Of a stretch of 64,000 nt of DNA, positions 10,901 through 22,300 are shown one piece after another (the first letter of the stretch is position 1; the number at the start of each line of letters is the position of its first letter). Under the pieces are notes generated by a model. It ran no database searches and was not told where the DNA came from. It saw nothing but the letters and a program-made list of their open reading frames with translations. This stretch comes from Laccaria trichodermophora (Eukaryota; Basidiomycota; Agaricomycetes; Agaricales; Hydnangiaceae), in the NCBI GenBank assembly GCA_018417955.1, contig JACTVC010000012.1, forward strand, positions 1,240,001-1,304,000, read 5' to 3'. The position numbers and the translations under genes were made by a program.

Positions 10901-12271
10901 ATTAGGTTCGGTTTTATGAGTGTGGTTAATACGCACCGAAAGCCGGATGTATCTGGCCCAGACCTCTCCTGATTCTGGTACACTTCTTATGGCGCGTCGA
11001 AACGTGGACAATTGGACATTCTTTTCTGCGCCGAGGATCCTCTAGTATTGTGTCAATAGTAACCATCACCTCATAAAGAGACGCCAACATACCAAGGCAT
11101 CACAGTAACCAATCCAAAACGCCCTTAAAAACTCTTCTGATCCCTCGATGCCGTTGAACCGCCTTTTTGCTGCCTCCGCAATGGCACGTTCGTATGTCGC
11201 CTGCGTAACTGACATGTCTGGATGTTTGGCTTGCCGTTCGTATCTGATGTAATCCGCATATGATTCCAGTGAGTAATTGGATTGAACCTGCAGCACATTA
11301 GATTCTTCGAGTAACCTCCAACATGGAAGAAAGCTTACGAGAGAGGACTCTAATCGCTCCCTGCGATTGTAGGCTTTCACGACTTGAGTACGTATCTTGG
11401 AAGCGGCCACCATGAGTTGCTCATAATCTTGTGGAGGTTGATAGTTTGTGGTGAAGGAAGAGTAGGATTGGAAGGTTTCATCAGAATCTTGAGGAGTGCT
11501 AGTGAGAGATTGTATGAGGAGGAGAGGAAAGCAATTTACTTGAATGTGGTTGACGCAATCGATCCAAATGTAGCTGTTTTACGTGCTCTACAAAAATTGC
11601 CCTGGTTGAGGGTCAGGGTTGCGATTTGAATGAATTTATCGTAACTTACTTTTCTGGTCCTGAGGCTCCTTCCAAGGCCTGCAATTCCCAGTCACGTTGA
11701 ACGTCCCATAGCAAATGGCTCTAAGCGGCAAGAATTAGCACAAATCGGATATGGGTGGGGGTAATGACCTGTGTTAAATGGCCAAGACCCTTGTTGACGA
11801 CATTAGCTATCGCACTACGCGTCCACTCAGTCGAAAATACGTCTTCGAGGTCGGCTGGCTTGAGTTCTTCTCCTGAATACCGTGCATGGTTATCGACCAG
11901 AAACTGGAGATGTTTCTGCAGAATCGGAATTGCTGTTTAATTGTTAGATTCAAGTAACGTGTGAGCACGACAAACGTACAGAGGTAATCTGCTTCTGCAA
12001 GGTCATACAAAGTGAGCAGCTCGTCGACGCCGTCTGGGGATTGCAAGTTGACAGAGGATTCTTTCGCTTGAATGAGAGGCAGCCATACGTCATCGCCTAC
12101 AGCTAGGAATTCAGACATCATTTCCAAGGCTGACTGTGCCTCTGCTTCCATGCCCTGGAGAGACTGAGCCAAACGAATGTGCTGCGCATGGAGAGAAGCA
12201 TTATACGAGTCCTCTGCGATCTGGTTGAGGATGTTCGCGTAGGCTTCCAGGGCCTGTGATTCGTCGTCCAT
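7985..12271 (-). CDS. PRP24: Prp24/SART3-type U6 snRNP recycling factor
   Basis: ATG at 12271 (MDDESQALEAYANILNQIAE), stop at 7985-7987. Exon 1 is 12271-11980 and exon 2 is 11932-11769; exon 3 starts at 11720, with about ten or more exons in all. The N-terminal half carries HAT (half-a-TPR) repeats, e.g. SHLLWDVQRDWELQALEG and LESYADYIRYERQAKHPD. The C-terminal half has four RRMs. RRM1 starts STVFVAELPTGVTEDELKEL, RRM2 starts STLYVTNFPESADDPYMRNL, RRM3 has GVAKGYAFIEYEEA, and RRM4 starts RSVRIRNLPPATQE. The last residues, GKGQDDFRKMLG, match the Lsm-interaction motif of Prp24/SART3. The protein anneals U4 and U6 snRNAs during spliceosome recycling. It thus combines the HAT region of SART3 with the four RRMs of yeast Prp24. 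The gene ends 115 bp upstream of the MATH-BTB start. Confidence 0.92.
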
Positions 12272-12643
12272 GGTAGAGTCGCGTTTGTCACGTGAGTGCT
12301 ATAATGCCCTTGCAAGCCAATCTAAGCTTGAACCTCTCTTGGACTACACTTCCAATGTCGTATACCTCTCTCACACACAGGCAACGTCTCTCCTCTCTCG
12401 GAGACTCTTCCAAACTACCTCTCCTGCTAGTTGCATCACTTATTGTGATTTATGGATGTCTCAGGCTGATCTACCCGGTCCTTGCACAGCCAACGTTATA
12501 CTGCTTGTCCCTACTTTTGTTCAGTTCCGCTTCTCCGACATGTCGGATCCGTTTTCTCTCCATTATCACTTCCTTCTATTCTGGTGGCGACCCCCTTTAT
12601 AAGGTTGGTGTCCTGAGAAATTCCGGAGGTCTTCCTCCTTGCC
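12272..12643. promoter_or_regulatory. Divergent promoter region, PRP24 / F-box gene
   Basis: 372 bp between two divergent starts. A CACGTG palindrome lies at 12289-12294, 18 bp upstream of the PRP24 ATG. A pyrimidine-rich stretch (12360-12430 and 12540-12580) precedes the F-box gene, as is usual in fungal core promoters. No coding frame is convincing. Confidence 0.4.
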
Positions 12644-14085
12644 ATGCCGTCCACTCTTAGGCGGTCTCAGCAGCGTGCGCTGACCTTTAGTCGTTCTTTA
12701 GCAAACACGATCAAGTCTAAATTATTATCCTCCTCTTTGTGCGTTCCCTGCAATATCGTTTCTTTGTTGAGTCACTCAATCGTCTCTTCAGCTTCCATCA
12801 CACTTCCAAACCCCCTGTGGCTCCTGATCACCTCCGCCACTCTAACGATATCAGCCGACCAAGACACCTTCGACGTACCCAATATCATACTGACATATCC
12901 CATTCTCACCAACCTACTCACTTTATCCGTCGACTCCCCGTCGAAATCCTCGCCCACATCTTCGTACTTGGTTCACAACAAGATGCTGCGTTTCCCATTG
13001 CAATCTCACATGTGTGCAGGGCATGGCGCTATATTGCTCTTCGTACACCTTCATTGTGGCGTTGTATTATCCTCAGTCCCCATGAACAGATGTGGCGAGA
13101 GCGAATACACCGTGCGCGTGCCTGCACCTTGGATATACGGCTCATCACCCGCACCTCATCTAGGCTAGGTCAGCCACGGACGGTCGATGTCGATCCATTT
13201 ACGGTCCAGTGGCACATGCATATCGTCTTACCTCATATTCAGCGGTGGCGTTCTCTCGACATTGAGTTCCCAGAGTATGCACCGTTTCTCTGGAAAGCGG
13301 CTCTTTCCAATCTGTCATATGGGGCTCCAGCAGCGGCTCCCTTTTTGGAAGATCTTTCATTTGTATATCGTGATAACGATGATGTGGATGAGTTTTGCTT
13401 GTTTTCGGGATACGCTCCTCGACTCCGTCGAGTTACTTTGGACGGAATCAGGCTCACCTGGCTTCCCTCGCTTTTCAGCAACCTCACCTTTCTCGATTAT
13501 ACCCATCACGGATTTACGACAGGTTATCAAGCAGTTCACGACGTCATTTCCATCCTTCAGGTCTCTTCCCGCCTTGTCGAGCTCAGACTGGCATTTCCCC
13601 CAAAGCGCACTGCATCCTTACCATCCTGGATGGACTCCGTCACACAACGCGTGGCTCTGCCCCTTCTAGCCTCCCTCCACCTCCGAGTGGAAGGTGGGGA
13701 AATCCCTTTTGAACTGGCCCATCTCGTGACGCTCTTGTCAACACCCTCACTCACCTCTCTGCGACTCTTCGATCCGAGCCGCGGACATCATCCCTTTCCC
13801 CAATTAAAGTCCTTTTTCTACGTTTATGCTTTACCACCCTCTCTAAGGACTCTGCGCATTGAGCATGGGTGGTACGATCATCGCATGATATCGCCCATGG
13901 CTCACGCTTTGCCTAGGATACGACAGATCATTGTGAAGAGGGCACATGCGCCTGAGCAGGTACTTAATATCAATCGAGCGGCGAGTAAGCCGAGCGATGA
14001 TATGAATTTTGGGCGGGCAGGCAGTGCTTATAGTAACAAACATTTACGAATCCATCGGTTGGACGTTCGCTACCTCTCCAAGTGA
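12644..14085 (+). CDS. F-box / leucine-rich-repeat-like protein
   Basis: The main frame is open from about 12739 to the stop at 14083-14085. It contains a clear F-box, IRRLPVEILAHIFVLGSQQD followed by ISHVCRAWRYIALRTPSLWR. This is the form seen in the large basidiomycete F-box families. Downstream are spaced leucine motifs (APRLRRVTLDGIRLTWLPSL, SRLVELRLAFP, LPPSLRTLRIEHGW) suggesting a divergent LRR region. The main frame has no early ATG. A plausible start is ATG 12644 (MPSTLRRSQQRAL) with a 77-nt intron 12715-12791, whose donor is weak. F-box proteins deliver substrates to SCF ubiquitin ligases. The substrate cannot be inferred. Confidence 0.82.
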
Positions 14086-14880
14086 ATTCAATCCATTTTC
14101 ATTCGTTTCATACGAACGCTTTCTTTTATTTACTTAACATTGTATCGATTCCCCCTTCTTTTATTTACTTACACTGTATCAATCCATCCCCCCCTTTTGT
14201 AGCTACGGCATTTTGCCACTTTGAAGTTGTATATTGAGCACATCTGTATTTTTACGACTCTAGTACATTAATGAGCCCTTTTAATTGTACGTCTGTGCGT
14301 AAGATCCAAGATCCGCCAAAGAAATACGGTACCTCGAGATATCAGAACCCTTCCAATTCGTGAATGTCGGCAACTGAAGCTTGAAGTCTCGCGGTAGGAC
14401 GACTTGGCTTGCTACAAGCAATGATCAAATTTGAGGCTCTTACCTTTGCAGATCTTGAACACTAAGCACGAATGGTCTCAAGCCAAGTGTTGTGATTTCG
14501 GAGTTCGAATCACACCCAGATCACGCTTGCCCGCGCCAACACTTGTCCTGCGAATCACACCAAATCACACTTTTTGCAGCGCGTCCCACGCCAAATCACA
14601 GTTTTTTCCAGGACAAGTCACAAAATGGACCTGCCAAATCACAGTTTGGATCACACTTTTTGGCGGGTGGGAGAGTCGACTTGTCCTGGAATCACGCCTC
14701 CCACCCAACACTTGTCCTGGACCCTGACTGTTTTCTCTCGTGCCTCATACCCCCTCCATTGCGGCCGCTCGTACTTAGCTCTCCTCTCCCTTACCTTGTA
14801 AAATAGATTACCAGGTAGAAGCCTCGTTATTTAAATAAATGAACTTCACTTCCACTCAGCTCACAAATTATTTCCAGCAT
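14086..14880. other. Gene-poor stretch with ATCACA-rich patch
   Basis: No convincing gene. From about 14485 to 14730 the short word ATCAC recurs at least nine times on the plus strand (AATCACACC, AAATCACAC, AAATCACAG and similar), with ACTTGTCCTGG or its complement repeated near 14550, 14612, 14680 and 14710. A similar but shorter patch lies at about 31438-31495, on the other side of the recombinase gene. Confidence 0.5.
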
Positions 14881-16208
14881 CAAGTTTTGGTAAGCCCACC
14901 TCCCGGAAGACCTACAAAATTTACTCTGTGAGTTCTGGCTCAAATTTTATGATCTTGGGCTTTACTTGATGCTGACTACTACAGGGAGCGCCTCCCGAGT
15001 TTACGAAAGGGAACGCCCCTCCGTTCAATTTTGGCATTCGGTTTTGTGGTGAAACCATGCCCATAAGCAGAACTTGAGATAGCAAAGTAAGTTCTTGATC
15101 GATTCTTACGTTCTTAGGCTCTACTTGACCGGAACTGCTTCAGGAACCACCTCCCGAGTTTTCGAAACATAGCGCCTAGCCGTTCAAAGTCGGCGTTCGG
15201 TTCTGCAAAGCAATGAGGTCTATTACCAGAAATTGAGACTTACAGGTAAGTTCTTTCTCGATTCTTACGTTATTGGGCTTTACTTGACCGGAATTGCTCC
15301 AGGAACAACCTCCCGAGTTTGCGAAACATAGCGCCGCACCGTTCAAAGTCGGCGTTCGGTTCTGCAAAGCACTGAGGTCTATTACCAGAAATTGAGACTT
15401 ACAGGTAAGTTCTTTCTCGATTCTTACGTTATTGGGCTTTACTTGACCGGAATTGCTCCAGGAACAACCTCCCGAGTTTGCGAAACATAGCGCCACACCG
15501 TTCAAAGTCGGCGTTCGGTTCTGCAAAGCACTGAGGTCTATTACCAGAAATTGAGACTTACAGGTAAGTTCTTTCTCGATTTTTACGTTCTTGAGCTCTA
15601 CTTGACTGGAATTGCTTCAGGAACAACCTCCCGAGTTTGCGAAACATATCGCCTCACCGTTCAAAGTCGGCGTTCGGTTCTGCAGAGCAATGAGGTCTCT
15701 TACCCTAAATTGAGGCTTACAGGTAAGTTCTTTCTCGATTTTTACGTTGTTGGACTCTACTTGACCAAAATTGCATCAGGAACAACCTCCCGAGTTTGCG
15801 AAACGTATCGCCTTACCGTTCAAAGTCGGTGTTCGGTTCTGCAGAGCAATAAGGTCTCTTATCCTAAATTGAGGCTTACAGGTAAGTTCTTGCTCGATTT
15901 TTACGCTCTTAGGCTCTACCTGACCGAAATTGCTACAGGAACAACCTCCCAAGTTTGTGAAACATGGCGCCCAACCGTTCAAGTTCAGTGTTTGGTTCTG
16001 TGGGGAAATAAGGTCTCTTGCTGGAAATTGCGGCTCACACGGAAGTTCTTACTCGTATTCTATGTTCTTGGGCTCAATTTAACAGGAATTGCTTCAGGAG
16101 TGATCTGCCAAATTAACGAAATGTGGGACACCCTTGTTCAACTTTAGCATTCAGTTTTGTGGAGAAGTATGGTACATATTACTAATGTGGCTGAGTACAG
16201 TATGTGTG
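14881..16208. repeat. Tandem array of ~159-bp units with intron-like segments
   Basis: About eight head-to-tail units. A GTAAGTTC-type word recurs at 15087, 15246, 15405, 15564, 15723 and 15882, exactly 159 bp apart, with diverged copies at 14938, 16041 and 16200. The three units from about 15246 to 15560 are nearly identical and the edges are diverged. Each unit splits into a 57-bp part that starts GTAAGT, contains TACTTGAC and ends CAG, and a 102-bp part beginning GAACAACCTCCCGAGTTT. The period is a multiple of three, so long frames appear on both strands. The exon-like part reads PPEFAK...PF...GVRFC but has a TGA near its end in the central copies. I do not regard it as an active gene. Confidence 0.9.
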
Positions 16209-16372
16209 TATGACCAAGTAACTGGGAACGATTATAAGACGACGCAATAGAGATTATTCTTGAAGATATTTGTATGCTACAGTGGATGAGAGGCTCGACA
16301 AAAAAAATGAAGAAAATAGAAAGAAAAGACAAAGAAAAGAAGTTAATGATACAACGAAAGCATGATTAATCT

Positions 16373-19300
16373 TTAAGTGGCCATGATGACATCCCCAGAG
16401 GAGGGAGCACTAGACTCAGGGCAAGGGCCACCTACCTTGCCCTTCTTCTGCCGCTTTGTTTGGAGTTTGCGATGAAGCTGTGGCATTGAGAACGTAAGAC
16501 GTGTATCTTCAAGAACTTGGACAGCTTGTGAGGCCGTAAGCCCAGTGCTTATGGAGGTCTCTATTTGACTGATGAAAAACTGAAATTGAGACCATTTTTG
16601 ACGGGCCTGAAGAGGCAGATTAATGTTGCATTGAGAGGTGAACAATGTGAAAAAAGACATACAGTGGTGTTTTGGCGAGGACGCCATGCAGCATGGTGTC
16701 CCTTGTTTGACCGCTTGTCCTTGCGAGAACCCCATTCAGTCTCCACCATCCGCAATGGAGGCTTGCGACCAACTCCCTCAATAGCCGTGCCCTCATCCCA
16801 GCACTTCCAGAGAGAGCTGACATCAGAAAATTCACCCAAATTGCCTGGGCCCCAACAATCCCAAAGAAAATCGGGATGGACAACCAGACTGAACAGAGCC
16901 TGCCATCCACATGATGACATAGAAAAGTCAGGGTAAGCAGTCATTGTAGTCTGGTCAGATGCAAATGCTGCTGCTGGGGGAAGAATGATGTCGAAGGGGG
17001 TGGGTGGCGCCAAGGGACCAGGCGAGAGCCGTAGCACATGATACTTACTGCCTTTATGGTTCACAGACACCACATATCGTGACGCAGCTCCCTTGGAGTG
17101 AACAGAAAGCAGCTCTGGATCGACTACAGGAGGTGGTAGAATAACACTTTGCAGTGGTGAGGTTGGTGGGATTTGACTTGGACTGGCTGCAGTGGCAGCA
17201 TGGAGTGGGGTACCTGCACTTGCCACCATACTAGTCTCCATCGAGGGAGGCTGCGGTGACGAAAAGTTGGAATGTGGCCCTGTTGGGCTGGGGGTAGCTG
17301 AACGAGAGCCAACAACAGCCACATGAGTTTTTACACTATGTGATGGAGAGAGCGGCTCAGTTCGACGTGCAAGAACTTCAAGCAATGAGTGGGATGACTT
17401 GACAGCTTCCGACAGCTCTCTTTGTGATGTTGAAAGGGAGAGGAAGGCGCTCTGTGTTGCGACCTCCTTAAAGTTCGCTGCAATCTCAGTATCTACTTGG
17501 AAGTGGGCCTCAACTTCTTTCCGAGCATGAGGCCATTGTGAAATGAACTTGGAAGCCAGGGACGACTTAAAAATTGGCATGCGGCTAAATAGCGGTGAGT
17601 CAGGAAACTTTTCGTGGATGGCAGCACTAGCCTAGCAAAGATTGAGACAGTGAGAATCAGTAAAAACTAAACGGAGCGATGAGATGTAGACACACCCGCC
17701 AGAAGAAAGGGCGAAGTTGTTGCAACAGCTCAACAAAATTGACCAAGCCCTGGTTGACGCGTGCCTTCCCTTTGAGCTCAACAAGTACCCTCTCCGCAAA
17801 AGGGAACAATTGGGTTTGGAGCTCATCAGGAACAGCAACGGTGGCCCAGGGAACATGATAAGCCTCCCCAACATAGAAACCTGCCAACGCTGTAACCGCC
17901 TAATGACTAAATGAGTTTCCCTCAAGGAACAATTGGCCTAAAGAAAACTTACAGACTTCGGAATCTTGGCAGAATAAACCTCACGTTGAATGGTACTTGC
18001 CCAGTGTCCGATGGCACCAATTTCATCCATTGTAACACTAGAAATGATGAGCAGCGGCTGGCACACAAATAAGTCATGACATACCCCATCTCTTCAAGGT
18101 GGGTAGGGATAGTCTTGCGGGCAAGGTGGAGCTTCTTTTTCGATTTGATGGATGTCGATTCAAGGAATTTTGTGTACATTTTTCGGAGGGCATCATCACC
18201 ACAGGCCTTCCCCACTGTTTTTCCAAACATAAGCTTTACCTGATAGTTTGGTTTAGTAAGTGTAACGGTGTGCTAGTATAAGCTACTCTTGCGTGACCTA
18301 GGATCATCGTATTTACTTCTGTTTACTTCTCACTATATAGTGTCGCTTACAAAATAAATAACACACTTTGCAACCACATCATATATTACATGTGGACGGA
18401 GTCACCCCTTTTCTGTACGGCTAGGCAGCCTTATGCCTCCCCTCCGGGATACAAGAGTCCTGCGCCGGGTGACCGCGCCCCAGTTCCTGGGTCACAGGAT
18501 AAACTACACGTGGTACCGCTTTGCGGCACCACGTTACGAACTCTTTCACGCGTACCACGAATATTCTCCGCCGCCATCTCGCACTCGCGCCTTCGTCAAG
18601 AAGTCCCGAATCGCCCTACGGTTTCACAATGGTGGGGGCACCGCGGACTTCATCAAGATGAAGTCCCAGAGTGCAAAGACTCGGAGAAACTACATAAGGC
18701 AAGTCTGATTGACAGATCCTGTCAACTCATGACACCTTCCAGAATTCCCAACTCCCAAGTAAACCTAAACCCTAACACAGGCGAGAAAACCGTTGTCCAC
18801 GCCTCGCATGATGCTCCCACATCCTCGTTAGCGCGAATATCCGCTGCTTTCGAGGGCAACAACTCTGCCTCTCCCTTCCCCACATTAGCGTGGATACCCG
18901 CTGCGTTCGAGGAACATGACTCGGTTACGACAGACAACGGCTCACAGCCTCCAAAAACCCTAACGACACCAAAGAAGCAACCTCTCCCACCCGACACGAG
19001 CTATGCCCACTGCAGTTGTGCGAGGAACTGCCCTCGCCAGGTCCTTGAAAGCCAAACGATCGTACCCCTAGAGAAATTTCCATTCCGTCAATGCCCTATC
19101 GACTACACAAACCCTCGATCGTGCAAAGACACCAACCCAGTCAGCCAATCCACTCTGGAGACCTCGTTAGCGCGAATAATCGCTGCTTCTGAGGGCAATG
19201 ATTCAGCTATGACAGACGACGCCTCTTCACTTCCCCTATCCATGTTAGCACGTACATCTGTAGCTTTCGAAGATAACACCTTAGCCATGACAGACGTCGA

Positions 19301-22300
19301 CCCTACACCGTCTCTACCCACGTTAGCGCGTACATCCGCTGCTTCCGAGGGTAACCACCCAAATCCGATGGATGACCTCTTCGTGCCTCTTACATCCAAC
19401 ATTTTGGAGGGTGATGAAGTAGCTATGAGGAACTATGACTCGGTGCCTCCCATGCTCGCCACAGCATTCTTATCGACGGCTGTATCACTGGAGGAATTCC
19501 CTTCCCGTCATCGCCCTAATCACCAATTGCCACCATTTAAACCAGGCGTCTGCGGGCAGATCACTTCGTTGTCCTATTCGACGAAATGGACAATCTACCC
19601 TTCCGATGGCGACCGCCATAAGATCGAATTCCGCAATACCAACCGTTCTACTAGTCACGAAATCGTAGCGTCAATAAGGTCTAGGGAAAGGGGGAAGGGA
19701 ATGTCGATGACAGAAGAGCCTGGTATTGAAGTCGATTCTCCCTCTTGTAGTAACCCCATACTCTCGAAAGCGCGAACACCCGCTGCTTTCAAGAGCAATA
19801 GTTTGACTACGATGGACAACGACTATACTCTTTCCATACCCATGTTAGCGCATATGCCCGCTGCTTTCGGGGATAACGACCCAACCATAATACCCTTTAA
19901 GGAATCCTCACTCTATCAATACCCGAGCATTGACCCAGCCAACCAATTCATCCCGGAAAGCTCGTTAGCGCGAAACCCGGCAGCCTCCAAGGACGAGACG
20001 ACAGACTATCAAACTACCCTAGCCATTCCTAGACCCTTGGTAGCGCGACTGCCCGCAGCTTATGAGGGTAATCACCCAGTTACAAAGGACGACCACCCCA
20101 TACCCTCCATACCTGCGATAGCGCGACTACCCATTGCTTTCGAGAGTAATCTCTCTGTTACAATGGATGACAACTTTACGGCTTCCTGCCCCGTGATAGC
20201 GCGATTGCTCGCTGCTCTCGAGAGCGACAATCTGACTAGGATAAATGACGGCTCTTCAACCTCCATATCTACAATAACACGAACATTCGCCATTTCCGAG
20301 GGTAACGATGTGGCTACGACAGACCGTGGTTCCAGCTCTTCTGTAACCATGGCGTCATCAGAGCGACTGGAGAGTAGTCCTCCAAATTCTCTGGAACTAT
20401 CAAGCATGGAAGACATCACTAATGGATGCTCAATGAATCCGGCTCTCCCCATCAACTCAAGCTCCGCCCGTTGCGATTACTGGTCCTGCTGCCGCCTGCA
20501 AAGCCCTGTTAACAAGAATTTACCCGTGCTGGCGACCCAAGTAATGGTGGCGTCGAAGGAATTTCCACCCTGTCAACGCCCTCATCACCAATCGCCTCCT
20601 GTTAAACCTGGCGGCCACCAAACCAGTGTGATTACCCTCTTGGATCAAGCCGCCTCTAAAAGGGCGAACTCATTACCTGTGCTCATAGAGAAAGGTGCGA
20701 ACAAAGTGTTCGCCACTCGTAAGGGCGCAGACAACCTGAGCAACAGCGTCAGTGTCTCATACTATCCAGCTAATCATGATTTCGTGATGCTGTCAATGCC
20801 TAGAAGAGAAAAGAGAAAGGGAGCAGCAATGAAAGAGGAACATGTTTCTGATGCCGCTTACCTCTGGGACAATAGTCCTTCATCTCCATCTGACCATACA
20901 CTTTTGGAATGGCGCTCGCTGTTCAAGCTCGGTCAGGCAGATCTATCCTCGAATTCCGCAGCTGTCCAATACGTGAATATGTTGTCTGTGCTCAGTAAAG
21001 ACACGACTAAGATTCTCGCTATTCTGGAGAGCGCGAACAACTCTAAAATGATTGCTCCCCGCAAGATGACGCGAAGGCCCTGGTCCACCAATGTGAACCT
21101 ACTCATTATCCTCCATGCAGCATCCCAATTTAAGATTAGGTTCAACAAAAATCAGTCGTCTTTACGGAGCCGAACTGATAAAAAGGACGAGCTGGAAATA
21201 ACGTCGGTAGAACACAAGAGCACAACTGAATCTCATGCGGCTCCACAGGATTCTAAACTCACTTCCCCTTTCAATAACAATTCTATGTGCATATCCCAGC
21301 CCGAGTCGACGAGTTCCCACGTCCTAGACGATATGGGAATGTGCCCGAACCCCGTCGCTCCGCTAAGCATGAATTACTTACCTGTCCTCGGCAAGGGTGC
21401 AATTAATCTACTTGCTGCTTTCACTAGCGCAGTCAATCATAGTCCCAAACCGACCACCTCGAGTAAGATGAATCAAAGGTCTTCGGCTATGGGCGCGACG
21501 CAGCTCGCTGCCTTGAGACGAAGTCCATGGAGACTAACGTTAGACCTTGCTCGAACAACCATGAAGAACGATAACAATCAGAAGAAGTTCACGGAATTGA
21601 GATTCAAGGGGGATGAAAACCAGATGCTCCCCTTTTGTCAGACCAGAGCGAGAAATGAGCCTTACAACACTCGACGAAAGCATGAGAGTTCATTCAAGTT
21701 TAGTGCGGTCCTCGAGGACAATGAGGAGGTCAAGGATCTATTCGACTTGGCGAATCCTACTACCGCTCCAGTGAAACACTCTCCTGGACTCTTTGGCTCC
21801 ACCATGAATGATAATGTTCTGTTTTCATCAAGCTTGTTGAACGAATCACTCCTAAATCAAATGAAAGACGAATGTGATCGGTCAAGAAATACTATTGAGT
21901 TAGTATACGTAGCTTTGGAGGTACACTGTTGGGAACACTTGGACGTAACTAAACGAAATTCAGCCAGCCAAGACATCAGTTTGGAGATCCTAGCCAGATG
22001 TATCAACCTGATCTTCTCTTATGAAGTCGAACATAACCAACTGCTAGAACCTTCCCAAGTAGTTGCGACCATTCATGTAGTCCTACGAGCCCTAGAAGAA
22101 TTCGTTCCGGATCATCAGATTACCTCTTCGCAGTCGCTGACTACTCAAACAAGTCGAGCCAGAACTCCCCCACTCAACCTAGTGTTACGAAATTATCCGG
22201 CTAAGACCTCCAAACGCTTAGTACAGGAAACCAACACACTTTCATGGATGCATGAAGTGAATTCCGATCAGAGGACCACCGGCTTCCACGAACCGACAAG

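Noticed and set aside
11560..11720. Apparent frame break in the HAT region of PRP24
   Set aside because: An acceptor at CAACCAG slightly upstream restores the phase and gives a continuous reading (KAIFVEHVKQLHLDRL), so no frameshift is needed.
15176..15526. Minus-strand 116-codon frame in the tandem array (MQNRTPTLNG...)
   Set aside because: It exists because the repeat period is a multiple of three. Both strands show similar frames, and no start, stop or splice logic supports a gene.
15551..16147. Plus-strand 198-codon frame in the tandem array
   Set aside because: It reads through the intron-like segments. Length again follows from the 159-bp period.
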